Below, in pieces: positions 9,087 to 18,118 of a stretch of 64,000 nucleotides of DNA. The stretch's first letter is position 1. Each line of letters starts with the position of its first letter. This stretch comes from Sarcodiotheca gaudichaudii (Eukaryota; Rhodophyta; Florideophyceae; Gigartinales; Solieriaceae). Location of the stretch: contig JAUKVZ010000004.1 in NCBI GenBank assembly GCA_032355985.1, positions 124,001 to 188,000 of the forward strand, read 5' to 3'. The position numbers were made by a program, and so were the translations under genes. Below the pieces are notes generated by a model. The model searched no databases and was not told where the DNA came from. It was given only the letters and a program-made list of their open reading frames with translations.

Positions 9087-10697
9087 ATGACAGACCCGTC
9101 CAAAACATCCACGCACTACGTCACGACGCCCATCTACTACGTCAACGACAAGCCGCACATCGGCCACTGCTACACCACCCTCGTCGCCGATGTCGACGCC
9201 CGCTTCGCGCGCTTCCAGGGCCGCGACACCTTCTTCCTCACCGGCACCGATGAGCACGCCGAGAAGGTCGTCGAGTCCGCGCAGGCCAACGGCGTCACGC
9301 CCATCCAGTGGGCCGATCGCAACGCCGCCGAGTTCCAGCAGGCCTTCGCCAGCCTCGACTGCTCCAACGACGACTTCATCCGCACCACCGAGCCCCGCCA
9401 CACCGACAAGGTGCAGGCCTACATCCGTCAGATGCAGGACAAGGGCGATGTCTACCTCGGCGACTACGTCGGATGGTTCGATCCCTCCCAGGAGGAGTAC
9501 GTCACCGAAAACGTCGCGCGCGAGCATGACTACAAGTCGCCCGTGACAGGCAGAGATCTCGTCAAGCGCACCGAGCGCAACTACTTCTTCAAACTCTCCG
9601 CCTGCCAGGACGCGCTGCTCAAACACATCGAAGCAAACCCCGGCTTCATCAAGCCCGAAGGCCGCCGCAACGAAGTCCTCGGACGCATCCGCGATGGCCT
9701 GCAGGATGTTCCCATCTCCCGCGCCGTCGATGAAAACGATCCGGCAAGCCAGTGGGGCATCCTCATGCCCGACGATCCCTCACATCGCATCTACGTCTGG
9801 ATCGATGCGCTCATCAACTATCGCTCCGCGATCGACACGGACGAGCGCCGTAAATACTGGCCCGCCACCGTCCATCTCATCGCCAAGGACATCCTCTGGT
9901 TCCACGCCGTCATCTGGCCATGCATGCTCATGTCCCTCGGCCTCGAACTGCCCGGCTGCGTCTACGCGCACTCCTACTGGATCCGCGAAGGACGCAAGAT
10001 GAGTAAGAGCCTCGGCAACTTCGTCGATCTGCCCACCATCGACGCCTACTGCGAGCGCTACGGCCGCGACGCCTTCCGCTGGTTCCTCGTCACACAGGGC
10101 CCCATGGGCGCCAACGACTCCGACTTCGCGCACTCCAAGTTCATCGAGGTCTACAACGCCGATCTCGCCAACGGCCTCGGCAACGCCGCAAGCCGCGTCT
10201 CAAACATGATCGGCAAGTACTTCGATGGCGTCTGCCCCGACCCAAAGGGCCGGACCACCTGGGAAGGCTACGACTGGCCCGCGATCTCGGCCAAAGCCAT
10301 CGAGGATATGTTCTCCAAGGCCGGCGATATGGATCTGCCCGGCGCGCTGGCTGAAGGCGTCAAACTCGCGGCGCAGGTCGATGGCTTCATCCATAAGACC
10401 GAGCCCTTCAAACTCGCCAAGGATGAATCAAAGCTCGACGATGTCGGCGTCATCCTCTATCAGTGCGCCGAAGCCCTGCGCATCGCCAGCCTCATCATGT
10501 GGCCTGCCATCCCCGAGCGCGCAGAGGAAGTCTGGAAGCGCTTCTCCTGCGACATCGATCCATCGCGCGATTCAATCAAGCAACTCGCCAAGTGGGGGGG
10601 ACTCAAGCCCGGCGCATCCATCGTCAAGGGCGAAGCCCTCTTCATGCGCGCAGATCCCGCCGAGGATCCTCCGGCGCCGGTGGATGCTGCGACATGA
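9087..10697 (+). CDS. metG: methionine--tRNA ligase
   Basis: This class I synthetase of 536 residues opens with Y-V-T-T-P-I-Y-Y-V-N-D-K-P-H-I-G-H, the HIGH-type signature. KMSKS appears as G-R-K-M-S-K-S-L-G-N-F-V near residue 310. The connective insertion reads Y-V-G-W-F-D-P-S-Q-E-E-Y and lacks zinc-knuckle cysteines, as in the short bacterial type, and there is no C-terminal EMAP-like tRNA-binding domain. The ATG at 9087 places the signature 10 residues from the start; the 9015 start would add an unrelated leader. TACAAT at 9071-9076 ends ten bases before the ATG, so the leader may be very short; TAGGAT at 8983-8988 is a second -10 candidate. It is coupled by ATGA overlap to the next gene. 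Confidence 0.95.
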   Translation: MTDPSKTSTHYVTTPIYYVNDKPHIGHCYTTLVADVDARFARFQGRDTFFLTGTDEHAEKVVESAQANGVTPIQWADRNAAEFQQAFASLDCSNDDFIRTTEPRHTDKVQAYIRQMQDKGDVYLGDYVGWFDPSQEEYVTENVAREHDYKSPVTGRDLVKRTERNYFFKLSACQDALLKHIEANPGFIKPEGRRNEVLGRIRDGLQDVPISRAVDENDPASQWGILMPDDPSHRIYVWIDALINYRSAIDTDERRKYWPATVHLIAKDILWFHAVIWPCMLMSLGLELPGCVYAHSYWIREGRKMSKSLGNFVDLPTIDAYCERYGRDAFRWFLVTQGPMGANDSDFAHSKFIEVYNADLANGLGNAASRVSNMIGKYFDGVCPDPKGRTTWEGYDWPAISAKAIEDMFSKAGDMDLPGALAEGVKLAAQVDGFIHKTEPFKLAKDESKLDDVGVILYQCAEALRIASLIMWPAIPERAEEVWKRFSCDIDPSRDSIKQLAKWGGLKPGASIVKGEALFMRADPAEDPPAPVDAAT

Positions 10698-11320
10698 TCA
10701 GCATCCGCAAGTATCCCAACTCACTCGCCGCCCAGCGCGCGATCGAACGCCTCCAGGCTCACGGCATCCCCGCCGTCATGCTCAATCAGCACATCGCCGA
10801 AGGCCTCGGCCTCGCCGGCGCCCGCTTCACATCCATCGAAGTCGCCGTCGCCGACAAGTCCATGCGCGAGCGCGCCTCGGCGCTGCTCGATGAACTCGAC
10901 AGCGAACATCACGAAGCGCCCGAGGATTTCGACGAAAATGTCAGCGCGCCGGATCTCTCCCTCCTTGATCCAAAGCTGTACGCCATCGTCTGCCCCAGCT
11001 GCGCATCGCCCCTGCCGCTCGACGCCGATCTGCTCGCCTGCCCGCGATGCCAGAAGCAGATCAACGTCATCGAACTCATCATCGATCGCTACGGACCCGA
11101 AGCGCTCATCGGCTGCTATCAACTCTCCCCGGAGGATGTCGAGGAGCTTGAATCAAACGATCTCACCGATGCGGCCGCAGTCTTCAAACGCATGAACGAG
11201 CGCATGCGATCGCGCTACCTCTGCCCCATGTGCAGAAACGATCTCACCGATCAACCCGCCCGAGGCCGCTGCGCCGAGTGCGGCGCCCTCTACGACAAAG
11301 AAGACCCGTCAAAGCGCTGA
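10694..11320 (+). CDS. DUF2007-like N-terminus with two zinc-ribbon pairs
   Basis: This 208-residue protein begins with a ~75-residue domain like DUF2007 'putative signal transducing protein' (S-I-R-K-Y-P-N-S-L-A-A-Q-R-A-I-E-R-L, then G-I-P-A-V-M-L-N). The middle carries C-P-S-C … C-P-R-C (about residues 100-120) and the C-terminus C-P-M-C … C-A-E-C (about 178-198), two four-Cys zinc-binding sets. Family knowledge suggests a small adaptor or regulatory protein with no established reaction. The ATG overlaps the metG stop (ATGA), so translation is coupled. The frame stays open upstream inside metG, but only as a shadow of metG. Confidence 0.8.
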   Translation: MISIRKYPNSLAAQRAIERLQAHGIPAVMLNQHIAEGLGLAGARFTSIEVAVADKSMRERASALLDELDSEHHEAPEDFDENVSAPDLSLLDPKLYAIVCPSCASPLPLDADLLACPRCQKQINVIELIIDRYGPEALIGCYQLSPEDVEELESNDLTDAAAVFKRMNERMRSRYLCPMCRNDLTDQPARGRCAECGALYDKEDPSKR

Positions 11321-11325
11321 ACCGC

Positions 11326-11958
11326 ATGTCCACCCAATCATTCAAAGATGGCCCCTCCTTCGAAGATGTGCTTCGCTACTTCCGCGCCGAGCGCGCCGGC
11401 GCACTTCAGTTCGGCGAACACGTGCGCGAGCTGCAGTTCATCACGGATAACGATTCAGGCGTCATCGTCGCCCCCGTCATGACCGCCGTCTTCGACTTCC
11501 CCGACGCCACGCTCTTCGTCCCCGAAGAAGCCGAAGATGCGATGCAGATCCTCGTCACGCCCGAACAGATCGAAGATGAAAACATCGCCGCCATCGATCG
11601 CTGGCGCATCCACCATGGCGAACCCATCGACGTTCGCTGGGCGAAGCTCTTCATCGACTCCCTCAAGTACGGCCCCGTCGTCTTCGATGGCGACGCCTTC
11701 ATGCAGCCAAACACCATGGCCGGCGTCGAGCCCGCCATCTGCAAACAGCTCAACACCGACAAGGACGCCCTGCGCAACATGTGCAAATCCTTCGGCCGCA
11801 CCGAAGTCGCCGAGCCACTCTGCGTCGGAGTAGATGCCGACGGCCTGCACGTTCGCGCCCGCTTCGGCCTCGTCCGCATACCCTTTGAACACACCGCCGC
11901 CGATCCTGACGATGCGCGCAAGCTCGTCGATCAGATGATCGCCGCCGCCTCGCAATAA
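11326..11958 (+). CDS. conserved-looking protein of unknown function
   Basis: The product has 210 residues with no signal peptide, membrane segment or recognised motif. It is acidic with alternating strands and helices, e.g. S-F-E-D-V-L-R-Y-F-R-A-E-R-A-G near residue 10 and a Cys-containing R-N-M-C-K-S-F-G-R near 150. The ATG at 11326 lies five bases after the preceding stop, so it is the third gene of the metG operon and is followed closely by kbl. Codon use matches its neighbours. I cannot assign a family. Confidence 0.7.
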   Translation: MSTQSFKDGPSFEDVLRYFRAERAGALQFGEHVRELQFITDNDSGVIVAPVMTAVFDFPDATLFVPEEAEDAMQILVTPEQIEDENIAAIDRWRIHHGEPIDVRWAKLFIDSLKYGPVVFDGDAFMQPNTMAGVEPAICKQLNTDKDALRNMCKSFGRTEVAEPLCVGVDADGLHVRARFGLVRIPFEHTAADPDDARKLVDQMIAAASQ

Positions 11959-11992
11959 CAACGCAACGATTCGATCCCACCGGACGCAAGCC

Positions 11993-13201
11993 ATGACCAT
12001 CGCCACCGAACACGCCTTCGCCACCCGCACCCACGCCATCCTCAAGGATCTGCAGGACAAGGGTGAATACAAGCGCCTTCAGATGATCGAAGGCCCCATG
12101 GGCCCCACCGTCAAACTGCGCGACTATGGCGAATGCCTCTGCTTCTGCTCCAACAACTACCTCGGCCTCGCTAACCATCCCGAAGTCGTCGAAGCAGGCA
12201 TCCAGGGAATCAAAGACTTCGGCGCAGGCACCGCATCCGTCCGCTTCATCTGCGGCACATTCAGCCCCCACGAGCGCCTCGAGTCCCGCATCGCCGAACT
12301 CATGGACCAGGAAGCCTCCTACACCTTTGTCTCATGCTGGAACGCAAACGAAGCCATCTTCCCCACGCTCTGCGATCCCGGCGACATCATTATCTCGGAT
12401 GAACTCAACCACGCCTCCATCATCGATGGCATCCGCCTCGCCACCACCATCAAGAAGGGCATCCACAAGACTGTCTACAAGCACGCCGACATGACCTCCC
12501 TTCGCGAGCGCCTCCAGGCCGCGCGCGACAACGCCAATGTCACCGGCGTCATTTGGGTCGTCACCGACGGCGTCTTCTCCATGGAAGGCGACCTGCCGCC
12601 TCTGCCCGAGATCCGCGCCCTCTGCAGCGAGTTCGGCGCGCTGCTTATCGTCGATGATTCCCACGGCACAGGCGTCATGGGCAAGACCGGCCGCGGCGTC
12701 CACGAACACTTCGGCATGAAGGGCGCCGATATCGACTTCTTCACCGGCACCCTTGGCAAGGCGCTCGGCGGCGGCGCCGGCGGCTTCGTCGCCGGACCGG
12801 CAAACGCCATCGACCTCCTCGTCCAGCGAGGCAGGCCCACGCTCTTCTCAAACGCCCTGCCCGTCACCATCGCCTACAGCGCCGACAAGGCCATCGAAAT
12901 CCTCATGCGCGAACCCGAGCGCGTGCAGAAACTTCGCGACAACGTCGCCAAAGCGCGCGAAGGCATCCGCAACATCGGCTTCGATTGTCTCGAATCGCCC
13001 ACCGCCATCTGCCCCATCATCGTCGGCGAAACGTCCAAAGCCATCTCGATGAGCAAGCGCCTCCTCGAACTCGGCGTCTTCGTCATCGGCTTCGGCTACC
13101 CCGTTGTCCCCGAAGGCGAAGCGCGCCTTCGCGTGCAGATCTCAGCAGCGCATGAGACATCGCACATCGATGGCCTCATCGATGCGCTCAGCAAGCTCTG
13201 A
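11993..13201 (+). CDS. kbl: glycine C-acetyltransferase (2-amino-3-ketobutyrate CoA ligase)
   Basis: This PLP enzyme of the alpha-oxoamine synthase family (402 residues) cleaves 2-amino-3-oxobutanoate with CoA to glycine and acetyl-CoA in threonine breakdown. Diagnostic segments are C-F-C-S-N-N-Y-L-G-L-A near residue 50, G-T-A-S-V-R-F-I-C-G-T (~83), D-D-S-H-G-T-G-V-M-G (~222) and the PLP-lysine motif F-T-G-T-L-G-K-A-L-G-G (~250). The Kbl-type sequence favours this over BioF or HemA. No threonine dehydrogenase (tdh) lies next to it. It is convergent with the PilZ gene, 11 bases apart. Confidence 0.9.
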   Translation: MTIATEHAFATRTHAILKDLQDKGEYKRLQMIEGPMGPTVKLRDYGECLCFCSNNYLGLANHPEVVEAGIQGIKDFGAGTASVRFICGTFSPHERLESRIAELMDQEASYTFVSCWNANEAIFPTLCDPGDIIISDELNHASIIDGIRLATTIKKGIHKTVYKHADMTSLRERLQAARDNANVTGVIWVVTDGVFSMEGDLPPLPEIRALCSEFGALLIVDDSHGTGVMGKTGRGVHEHFGMKGADIDFFTGTLGKALGGGAGGFVAGPANAIDLLVQRGRPTLFSNALPVTIAYSADKAIEILMREPERVQKLRDNVAKAREGIRNIGFDCLESPTAICPIIVGETSKAISMSKRLLELGVFVIGFGYPVVPEGEARLRVQISAAHETSHIDGLIDALSKL

Positions 13202-13212
13202 TTCACTTTGAT

Positions 13213-13575
13213 TTACGCGGCGAACTTGAACTCGCTCGCCGTCGAGCAGTTCCGTGCGATCTCAACAAGCTTCGCCGCCTGCTCCGGTGTGCACGCCTCA
13301 AACGACACGCCGACCAGATGACGCAGCAGCCCCTCGCGCCGCCGCCACACGCATCGCGCCTGGACAAGCACGCTCGTGTTTCCGGACCGCAGTGTCGTCA
13401 GGCGAGCCTCGCCTTCCTTCCACGTCAGCCGCGTCAGCATGCGAGCCCCGCGCGCCGAAAGATCAACGATCTTCCCGCGATTGCAGCGAACGCCGCCGAC
13501 ATGCACACGACCGGTCTGACGCCGATTGCCGCCGCCCAGCCCGCCGTCACAGATTGGAAACGAATCCTGCTCCAT
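13213..13575 (-). CDS. PilZ-domain protein
   Basis: This small protein of about 120 residues carries the PilZ signature: N-R-R-Q-T-G-R-V (the RxxxR-like switch, near residue 17) and D-L-S-A-R-G-A (the D/NxSxxG motif, near 39), followed by beta strands typical of the barrel. PilZ proteins bind cyclic di-GMP; here the RxxxR element reads R-R-Q-T-G-R, so binding is plausible but not certain. ATG 13575 was preferred over a TTG at 13614 that adds 13 residues. It stands alone between two minus-strand genes, so its target cannot be inferred. Confidence 0.8.
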   Translation of the reverse strand: MEQDSFPICDGGLGGGNRRQTGRVHVGGVRCNRGKIVDLSARGARMLTRLTWKEGEARLTTLRSGNTSVLVQARCVWRRREGLLRHLVGVSFEACTPEQAAKLVEIARNCSTASEFKFAA

Positions 13576-13638
13576 CCCAATCCGTGCTTCGGCAATCACC
13601 ACCCGGTGCGCCAAGCGCCGAATCGAACTGAGCCTCGA

Positions 13639-14394
13639 TCAGCCCATCGACGCTGACGATCGCGCCGACTGATCCGATCGCGCATCCAGCGCCGTCGGCG
13701 GCAAATCAATCGAAAGTCCGAGATGATCGCTCCCCGGGATCGAGAACGTCCGAACGCCCGCCCCCGTCTCAGCATCCACCTCAGCAGCAAGCCTTGGCGG
13801 GCACAACGCATGATCCACCGCCACCGGCGACCACACCTTCCCCAGAGGCCACGTCCCAAGCTTCTTCCCGTCGCAGTGATCCACCCGCCGCCAGGGAACA
13901 GCGCTCGCCTCAAATCGCTTCCACGCCCGCTCAAATGGCGCCGTGTTGAAGTCCCCGATCGTCAGCGCATTCTCCTCGCCATCCAGCGATCGCACGCGCT
14001 CAGCAAGCGCCCCAAGCTGCCGCTCACGACGCCCCAGCCGCCAGGGCAGATAAGGCGCCACCAGATGCACCGGCAGCACATGCAGCGCACCGATCATGCA
14101 CTCCATCCAGCCCTGCTGACCGTCGCCCTCGAACTGCACTTCAACGTCCGATTCCGCATGCACCGCAATCGGCATCCCGTCAGGACGCGTCAGACCGATC
14201 GCACGCCGATCCGGCAATGCCTCCGTCACGAATCGATCCCAACGCTTCGTCGCCTCAATCAGAATCACAGCATCACCGCCCTGCGCAGCGATCGCCTTCA
14301 GCGCCGCCCGCGGCGTCGGATTCAGACAGCAGATGTTCGCCGTAATGATTCGCACACGTTCTCCGAACACGCGGCCGCAGAATGGCTCGCGCAT
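13639..14394 (-). CDS. endonuclease/exonuclease/phosphatase-family protein
   Basis: This ~251-residue protein has the EEP fold signatures: I-I-T-A-N-I-C-C-L-N near the start, V-I-L-I-E-A-T for the metal-binding Glu, T-I-G-D-F-N-T-A-P near residue 145 and P-G-S-D-H-L-G-L near 222. The family includes nucleases and phosphatases/sphingomyelinases and usually cleaves phosphodiesters with Mg2+; the substrate cannot be read here. No clear signal peptide or membrane segments are present. ATG 14394 was chosen over TTG 14424. It lies upstream of, and co-directional with, the PilZ gene. Confidence 0.85.
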   Translation of the reverse strand: MREPFCGRVFGERVRIITANICCLNPTPRAALKAIAAQGGDAVILIEATKRWDRFVTEALPDRRAIGLTRPDGMPIAVHAESDVEVQFEGDGQQGWMECMIGALHVLPVHLVAPYLPWRLGRRERQLGALAERVRSLDGEENALTIGDFNTAPFERAWKRFEASAVPWRRVDHCDGKKLGTWPLGKVWSPVAVDHALCPPRLAAEVDAETGAGVRTFSIPGSDHLGLSIDLPPTALDARSDQSARSSASMG

Positions 14395-14508
14395 CGCACA
14401 GATGGTACGCCGGCGATCAACCAATGTTCACCCGCACAAACATGGCCACATTCGCCCCCGCCATCCATGACCGATATCCTTCTTCAGCCACCCCACTGAG
14501 GACGCATC

Positions 14509-14973
14509 GTGAAGCAGACAAGCCCCATCACCTGGCTCTTCCTCATCGTCATCCTCGCCGGCGTCGGATTCGTCGGCCTGCGCCAGCTCACAGGCGCCGG
14601 CGTCGCGCCCGTCCCCGCGCTCTTCGACGATCAATACGCCCTCCAGGAAGCTGCAGAAATGGCCGCCGGCCAGGATAAATACGTCTTCGCCGTCGCCTCC
14701 GCCGACTGGTGCGGCCCATGCCAGACCTACAAACGAAACGCCCTCCTCGACCAGCGCGTCCAGCAATGGACCGATGAACACGCCATCCCCGTCTACGTCA
14801 ACGTCGATCGATCACAGGATGATGCGCGCATGCTCAGCGTCGGCGCCATCCCCGCCACATTCGTCATCAAGGATGAAGTCGTCGTCGCCAAGTTTGAAGG
14901 GGTCGCCGACGCCGAGGATCTCGTCCGCTGGCTCAAGCGCGTCGACAAGTATGTCAAAGAGAACGAGTCCTAG
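14509..14973 (+). CDS. membrane-anchored thioredoxin-fold protein
   Basis: This 154-residue protein has an N-terminal membrane anchor (residues ~8-26) and a thioredoxin domain with the active site A-D-W-C-G-P-C-Q near residue 67 and a cis-Pro loop G-A-I-P-A-T-F near 117. It should act as a thiol-disulfide oxidoreductase on the outer face of the membrane. GTG is the start, with GAGG nine bases upstream (c-t-g-a-g-g-a-c-g-c-a-t-c). Its TAG overlaps the stop codon of the convergent M16 gene. Confidence 0.88.
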   Translation: MKQTSPITWLFLIVILAGVGFVGLRQLTGAGVAPVPALFDDQYALQEAAEMAAGQDKYVFAVASADWCGPCQTYKRNALLDQRVQQWTDEHAIPVYVNVDRSQDDARMLSVGAIPATFVIKDEVVVAKFEGVADAEDLVRWLKRVDKYVKENES

Positions 14974-17846
14974 CGCTTCGTCGACTCACACGCTTCCGCC
15001 GTCGTCTCCGGCCGCACGATGATGCGAATCCGATTCTCCGGCGCAAAGTGACGCTGAAACACCTGATGCACATCAGACGCCGTCAGCTCTTCAAGCATCG
15101 CCGGCTCGCGCTCCAGATCCCTGGGCGTCATCCCGCGATACGTCGTGTCTGAAAGCTGATCCGCCCACCAGTCAAGACCGGCGCGCTTGTGCATCAGCTC
15201 CGTGCGAAGCTCATCCGCCGCGATCGCAACCTCCTCAGGCGTCGGACCATTCGCCGAGAAGTAGCTGAACACCTCGCCCACCGCATCAGCAAGCTCATCC
15301 GCATGCTCCGGCGCCGTCGGCGCCCAGAAGCAGAACGTTCCGAACCCCGGATAAGCCTCCGCAGGCTTATTCGAAAGGCGATACGTAAAGACCAGCTGAT
15401 CTTCTTCCTGCACGCGCGTCCGCAGCCGCTTCGAAAGCACCTGCTGCGCCACATCCAGCGCCATGTTCTCCCGCCGCTCGCTCGCATCCGGACTCAGAAA
15501 ACCGATCAGCATCGTCGCGACCTGCGTCTCCGTCTGAAGCGTCACATCCGCTTCATGCGGCGGCTCGGCGCGCCGAACAGTTCGCAGCTCATCATTGGTC
15601 GCCTCATCAATCCGCTCGCGCTCCGGAATCGACGCCAGATACCGCTTGGCAAGATCCAGCGCATCAGAGCGACTGATGTCGCCCACGATCGAAACCTCAA
15701 CCGGCGCATGCCGCACGAGCTTTGAAAGCCACGCCTGCGCTGGCGCCGCATCAATCGCCTCGATATCAGCAGGCCGCAGCGGCGCCACACGCGGATCCTG
15801 ATCCGCATACAAAGTCTGCGAAGCCACAAGCTGCAGATGCGACACCGGCTGACGCTCCATCAGCCACGCGCGCTGCAGCGCCTCCTGGCGCCACCGCTTC
15901 AGCTCGCCTTGCTCCACCCGCGGCTTCGTCAGCAGCAGATGCGCAAGCTGCAATCCCGTCTCCAGCTCCGATGGATCGCCCTCAATCGTCAGCCGCACAA
16001 AGTCCGCGCCCCGCCGCCCCTGAAGCCGAATGTTCTTCCCGATCAAAAGATCACTGATATCCGCGCTGGAAAGAGACGCCGTCGCCGGATGCTCAAACAC
16101 CCGCGCCGCCACATCCGTCAGCCCGCGCGATTCCGAATCCTCTTCAATGCTCCCGCCCGCAAGCGTGATGGAAACAATCGCCTGATTGGCCCGCTCCGTC
16201 ATCTCCCGATGATGCACCCGCACGCCATTGCTCAACCACGCGCTCAGCACATCGTTGTCAGGATGAATCGTCATCTCATCCACACTGCCCGGCGCAGGCA
16301 ATGAAGCCATCACCGCTTCCGGAGAACCCTCCACAAGCGGCGCCGGCGCCGGACGGCTCGCCATCGCACGCGCATACCGAAGCAACTCATCCTCAGATGG
16401 CAACTGCGATGGATCATCCGAAATCAGCAGAATCGCGCTCTTCGTCACATCGAACATCGATTCAAAAGTGCGCGTCGCCTCAGCCGCCGAAATCGTCGGC
16501 AAAAGCTGCTGCATCAGCTCCAGGCGCTGCTTCGCCGAAAGCACACGCTCGCCCTGACGCAGCGTGTACGAAATCTCCCGACGCACAGCCTCAAGATCGC
16601 GCGAGCTCTCCGTCGCCGCGGCCTGCTCCGCCTCAGCCAGCAGCGCCCGACGCGCAAGCTCGATCTCCCGATCGCTGAATCCATGCTCGCGAATGCGCTT
16701 CTCAGCGCCGATCAATCCATCAACCAGCCCCCGCCAGTCGGCGACGCCGCCAATCGAGTTCATCAGGCTGAATCGCGCCGCGCCGTAGATATCAAGGGAG
16801 TACGCCACCGATTGCCGCGCATCCAGTTCGCCAAGCTGCGCCGCCCGGCGAAGCTGCCGCTCCGCGCACCAGCGCGCCACACGAGCAACAAGCTCCTGCC
16901 GATACGCGCCAATCCGCTCCGGAGCGCCCCAGCGATCCGTCAGGCGAACAACCTCCACGTATCCGAACGGAAACTCCCGCTCCGCCGCAACAAGCGCCTT
17001 CATCCCAGCGCTCTGCACCAGACCCGGATCAACCTTCGCCGGCGCCGGAAGCGCCGGAAGATCGCCAAATGTCTCGCGCACCATCCGCTTGGCGGCGCCG
17101 ACGGACACATCGCCGACAATCAGCAGCGTCGCGTTCGAAGCGCGATACGTTCGATCGTAAAAATCCTTCAGATCATCCCGCGACATCGCAAGCAGCGAAT
17201 CCACACGCCCGCGAGGCGGACGAGAGGCAAACAGCGATCCCGGCGCAAGCCGCGGCAGGAGCGCCTGGCGAATCCGCTGATCCGCGCCCTGCGTCGCCTG
17301 ATGCTCCGCAATCGCCTCGCCCCGCACGCGCTCCACCTCATCCGGCGAAAGCTCCAGACGCCCAAGCACATCAGACAGATACGTCAGCCCGATCCGCAGC
17401 GAAGACTCATCCACATGCGTCAGCGTGATCTCATAGCGCGTCAGGTCATACGTCGCCGTCTCCATCCGGCGCTCGGGACGAACAATCCCATGCTCCTCGA
17501 AGACGTCCGTGACCGTGCCCTTCGGAAAATGCGTCGAGCCGCTCCGCGTCATGTGCGAGATGAACATCGCAGCGCCCTGCTGACCATCACGCTCATGCAA
17601 CGATCCAGCGCGAACAACCAGCTCCATATGCGCCCGCTCCGGCGAACTGCCGTGCGGCTTGATCACCACCTCGATGCCGTTGGGCAGCGAGAACTCCTCC
17701 ACCGCCGGATCATGCGGCAGCGGATGATCCATCCCATCACGAGGCTCGCCCGCAAACGCCGTCGCAAACAGCCCGGCGCACACCAGCGCCAGCGACCAAC
17801 CCAGCATGTTTCGATGCATGCGCATATGTCTGATGAAACCCGCCAT
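14970..17846 (-). CDS. M16 (insulinase/pitrilysin)-family protein, probably non-catalytic
   Basis: This 958-residue exported protein has a signal peptide (G-W-S-L-A-L-V-C-A-G-L-F-A-T-A-F-A-G) and two M16 halves (about 45-480 and 510-950). Active members carry HxxEH plus a distal Glu. In the first half the motif region reads A-M-F-I-S-H-M, keeping only the last His; in the second it reads A-A-R-V-F-E-H-P, with the first His replaced by Arg. Neither half therefore shows a full zinc site, although the distal R-G-E-A-I-A-E-H segment remains. It may be a pseudoprotease or a partner subunit of another M16 protein. Start ATG 17846 precedes the signal peptide; a longer start at 17888 is unlikely. Confidence 0.85.
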   Translation of the reverse strand: MAGFIRHMRMHRNMLGWSLALVCAGLFATAFAGEPRDGMDHPLPHDPAVEEFSLPNGIEVVIKPHGSSPERAHMELVVRAGSLHERDGQQGAAMFISHMTRSGSTHFPKGTVTDVFEEHGIVRPERRMETATYDLTRYEITLTHVDESSLRIGLTYLSDVLGRLELSPDEVERVRGEAIAEHQATQGADQRIRQALLPRLAPGSLFASRPPRGRVDSLLAMSRDDLKDFYDRTYRASNATLLIVGDVSVGAAKRMVRETFGDLPALPAPAKVDPGLVQSAGMKALVAAEREFPFGYVEVVRLTDRWGAPERIGAYRQELVARVARWCAERQLRRAAQLGELDARQSVAYSLDIYGAARFSLMNSIGGVADWRGLVDGLIGAEKRIREHGFSDREIELARRALLAEAEQAAATESSRDLEAVRREISYTLRQGERVLSAKQRLELMQQLLPTISAAEATRTFESMFDVTKSAILLISDDPSQLPSEDELLRYARAMASRPAPAPLVEGSPEAVMASLPAPGSVDEMTIHPDNDVLSAWLSNGVRVHHREMTERANQAIVSITLAGGSIEEDSESRGLTDVAARVFEHPATASLSSADISDLLIGKNIRLQGRRGADFVRLTIEGDPSELETGLQLAHLLLTKPRVEQGELKRWRQEALQRAWLMERQPVSHLQLVASQTLYADQDPRVAPLRPADIEAIDAAPAQAWLSKLVRHAPVEVSIVGDISRSDALDLAKRYLASIPERERIDEATNDELRTVRRAEPPHEADVTLQTETQVATMLIGFLSPDASERRENMALDVAQQVLSKRLRTRVQEEDQLVFTYRLSNKPAEAYPGFGTFCFWAPTAPEHADELADAVGEVFSYFSANGPTPEEVAIAADELRTELMHKRAGLDWWADQLSDTTYRGMTPRDLEREPAMLEELTASDVHQVFQRHFAPENRIRIIVRPETTAEACESTKR

Positions 17847-18118
17847 GGCGACACCGCGCCCACACCGGCCGCGACCGCCCCAAATCACCCTGCGTCCTGT
17901 TGCCGGAAGACAGCCGACGAGCGACGCCCAAAGCGTCAGCTTCGCCCCCGTCTCCTACCGGCGCCAACCGCCGCAGTTGCCCGAAAACGCCCCTCAGACC
18001 ACCCTCAGATCGGGTGATCAACCCTGATTCTTCCGAAAACTCGAAGCCCTTCGCCCCAACAAGATGTCGGCCCCCCCGGAAGTTGGCGGGGATCGTCCGC
18101 CCCAAGTAGGTTGTCCCA

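Noticed and set aside
16683-18017. 444-residue plus-strand frame over the M16 gene
   Set aside because: Arg/His/Pro-rich mirror frame, no motif, no ribosome site.
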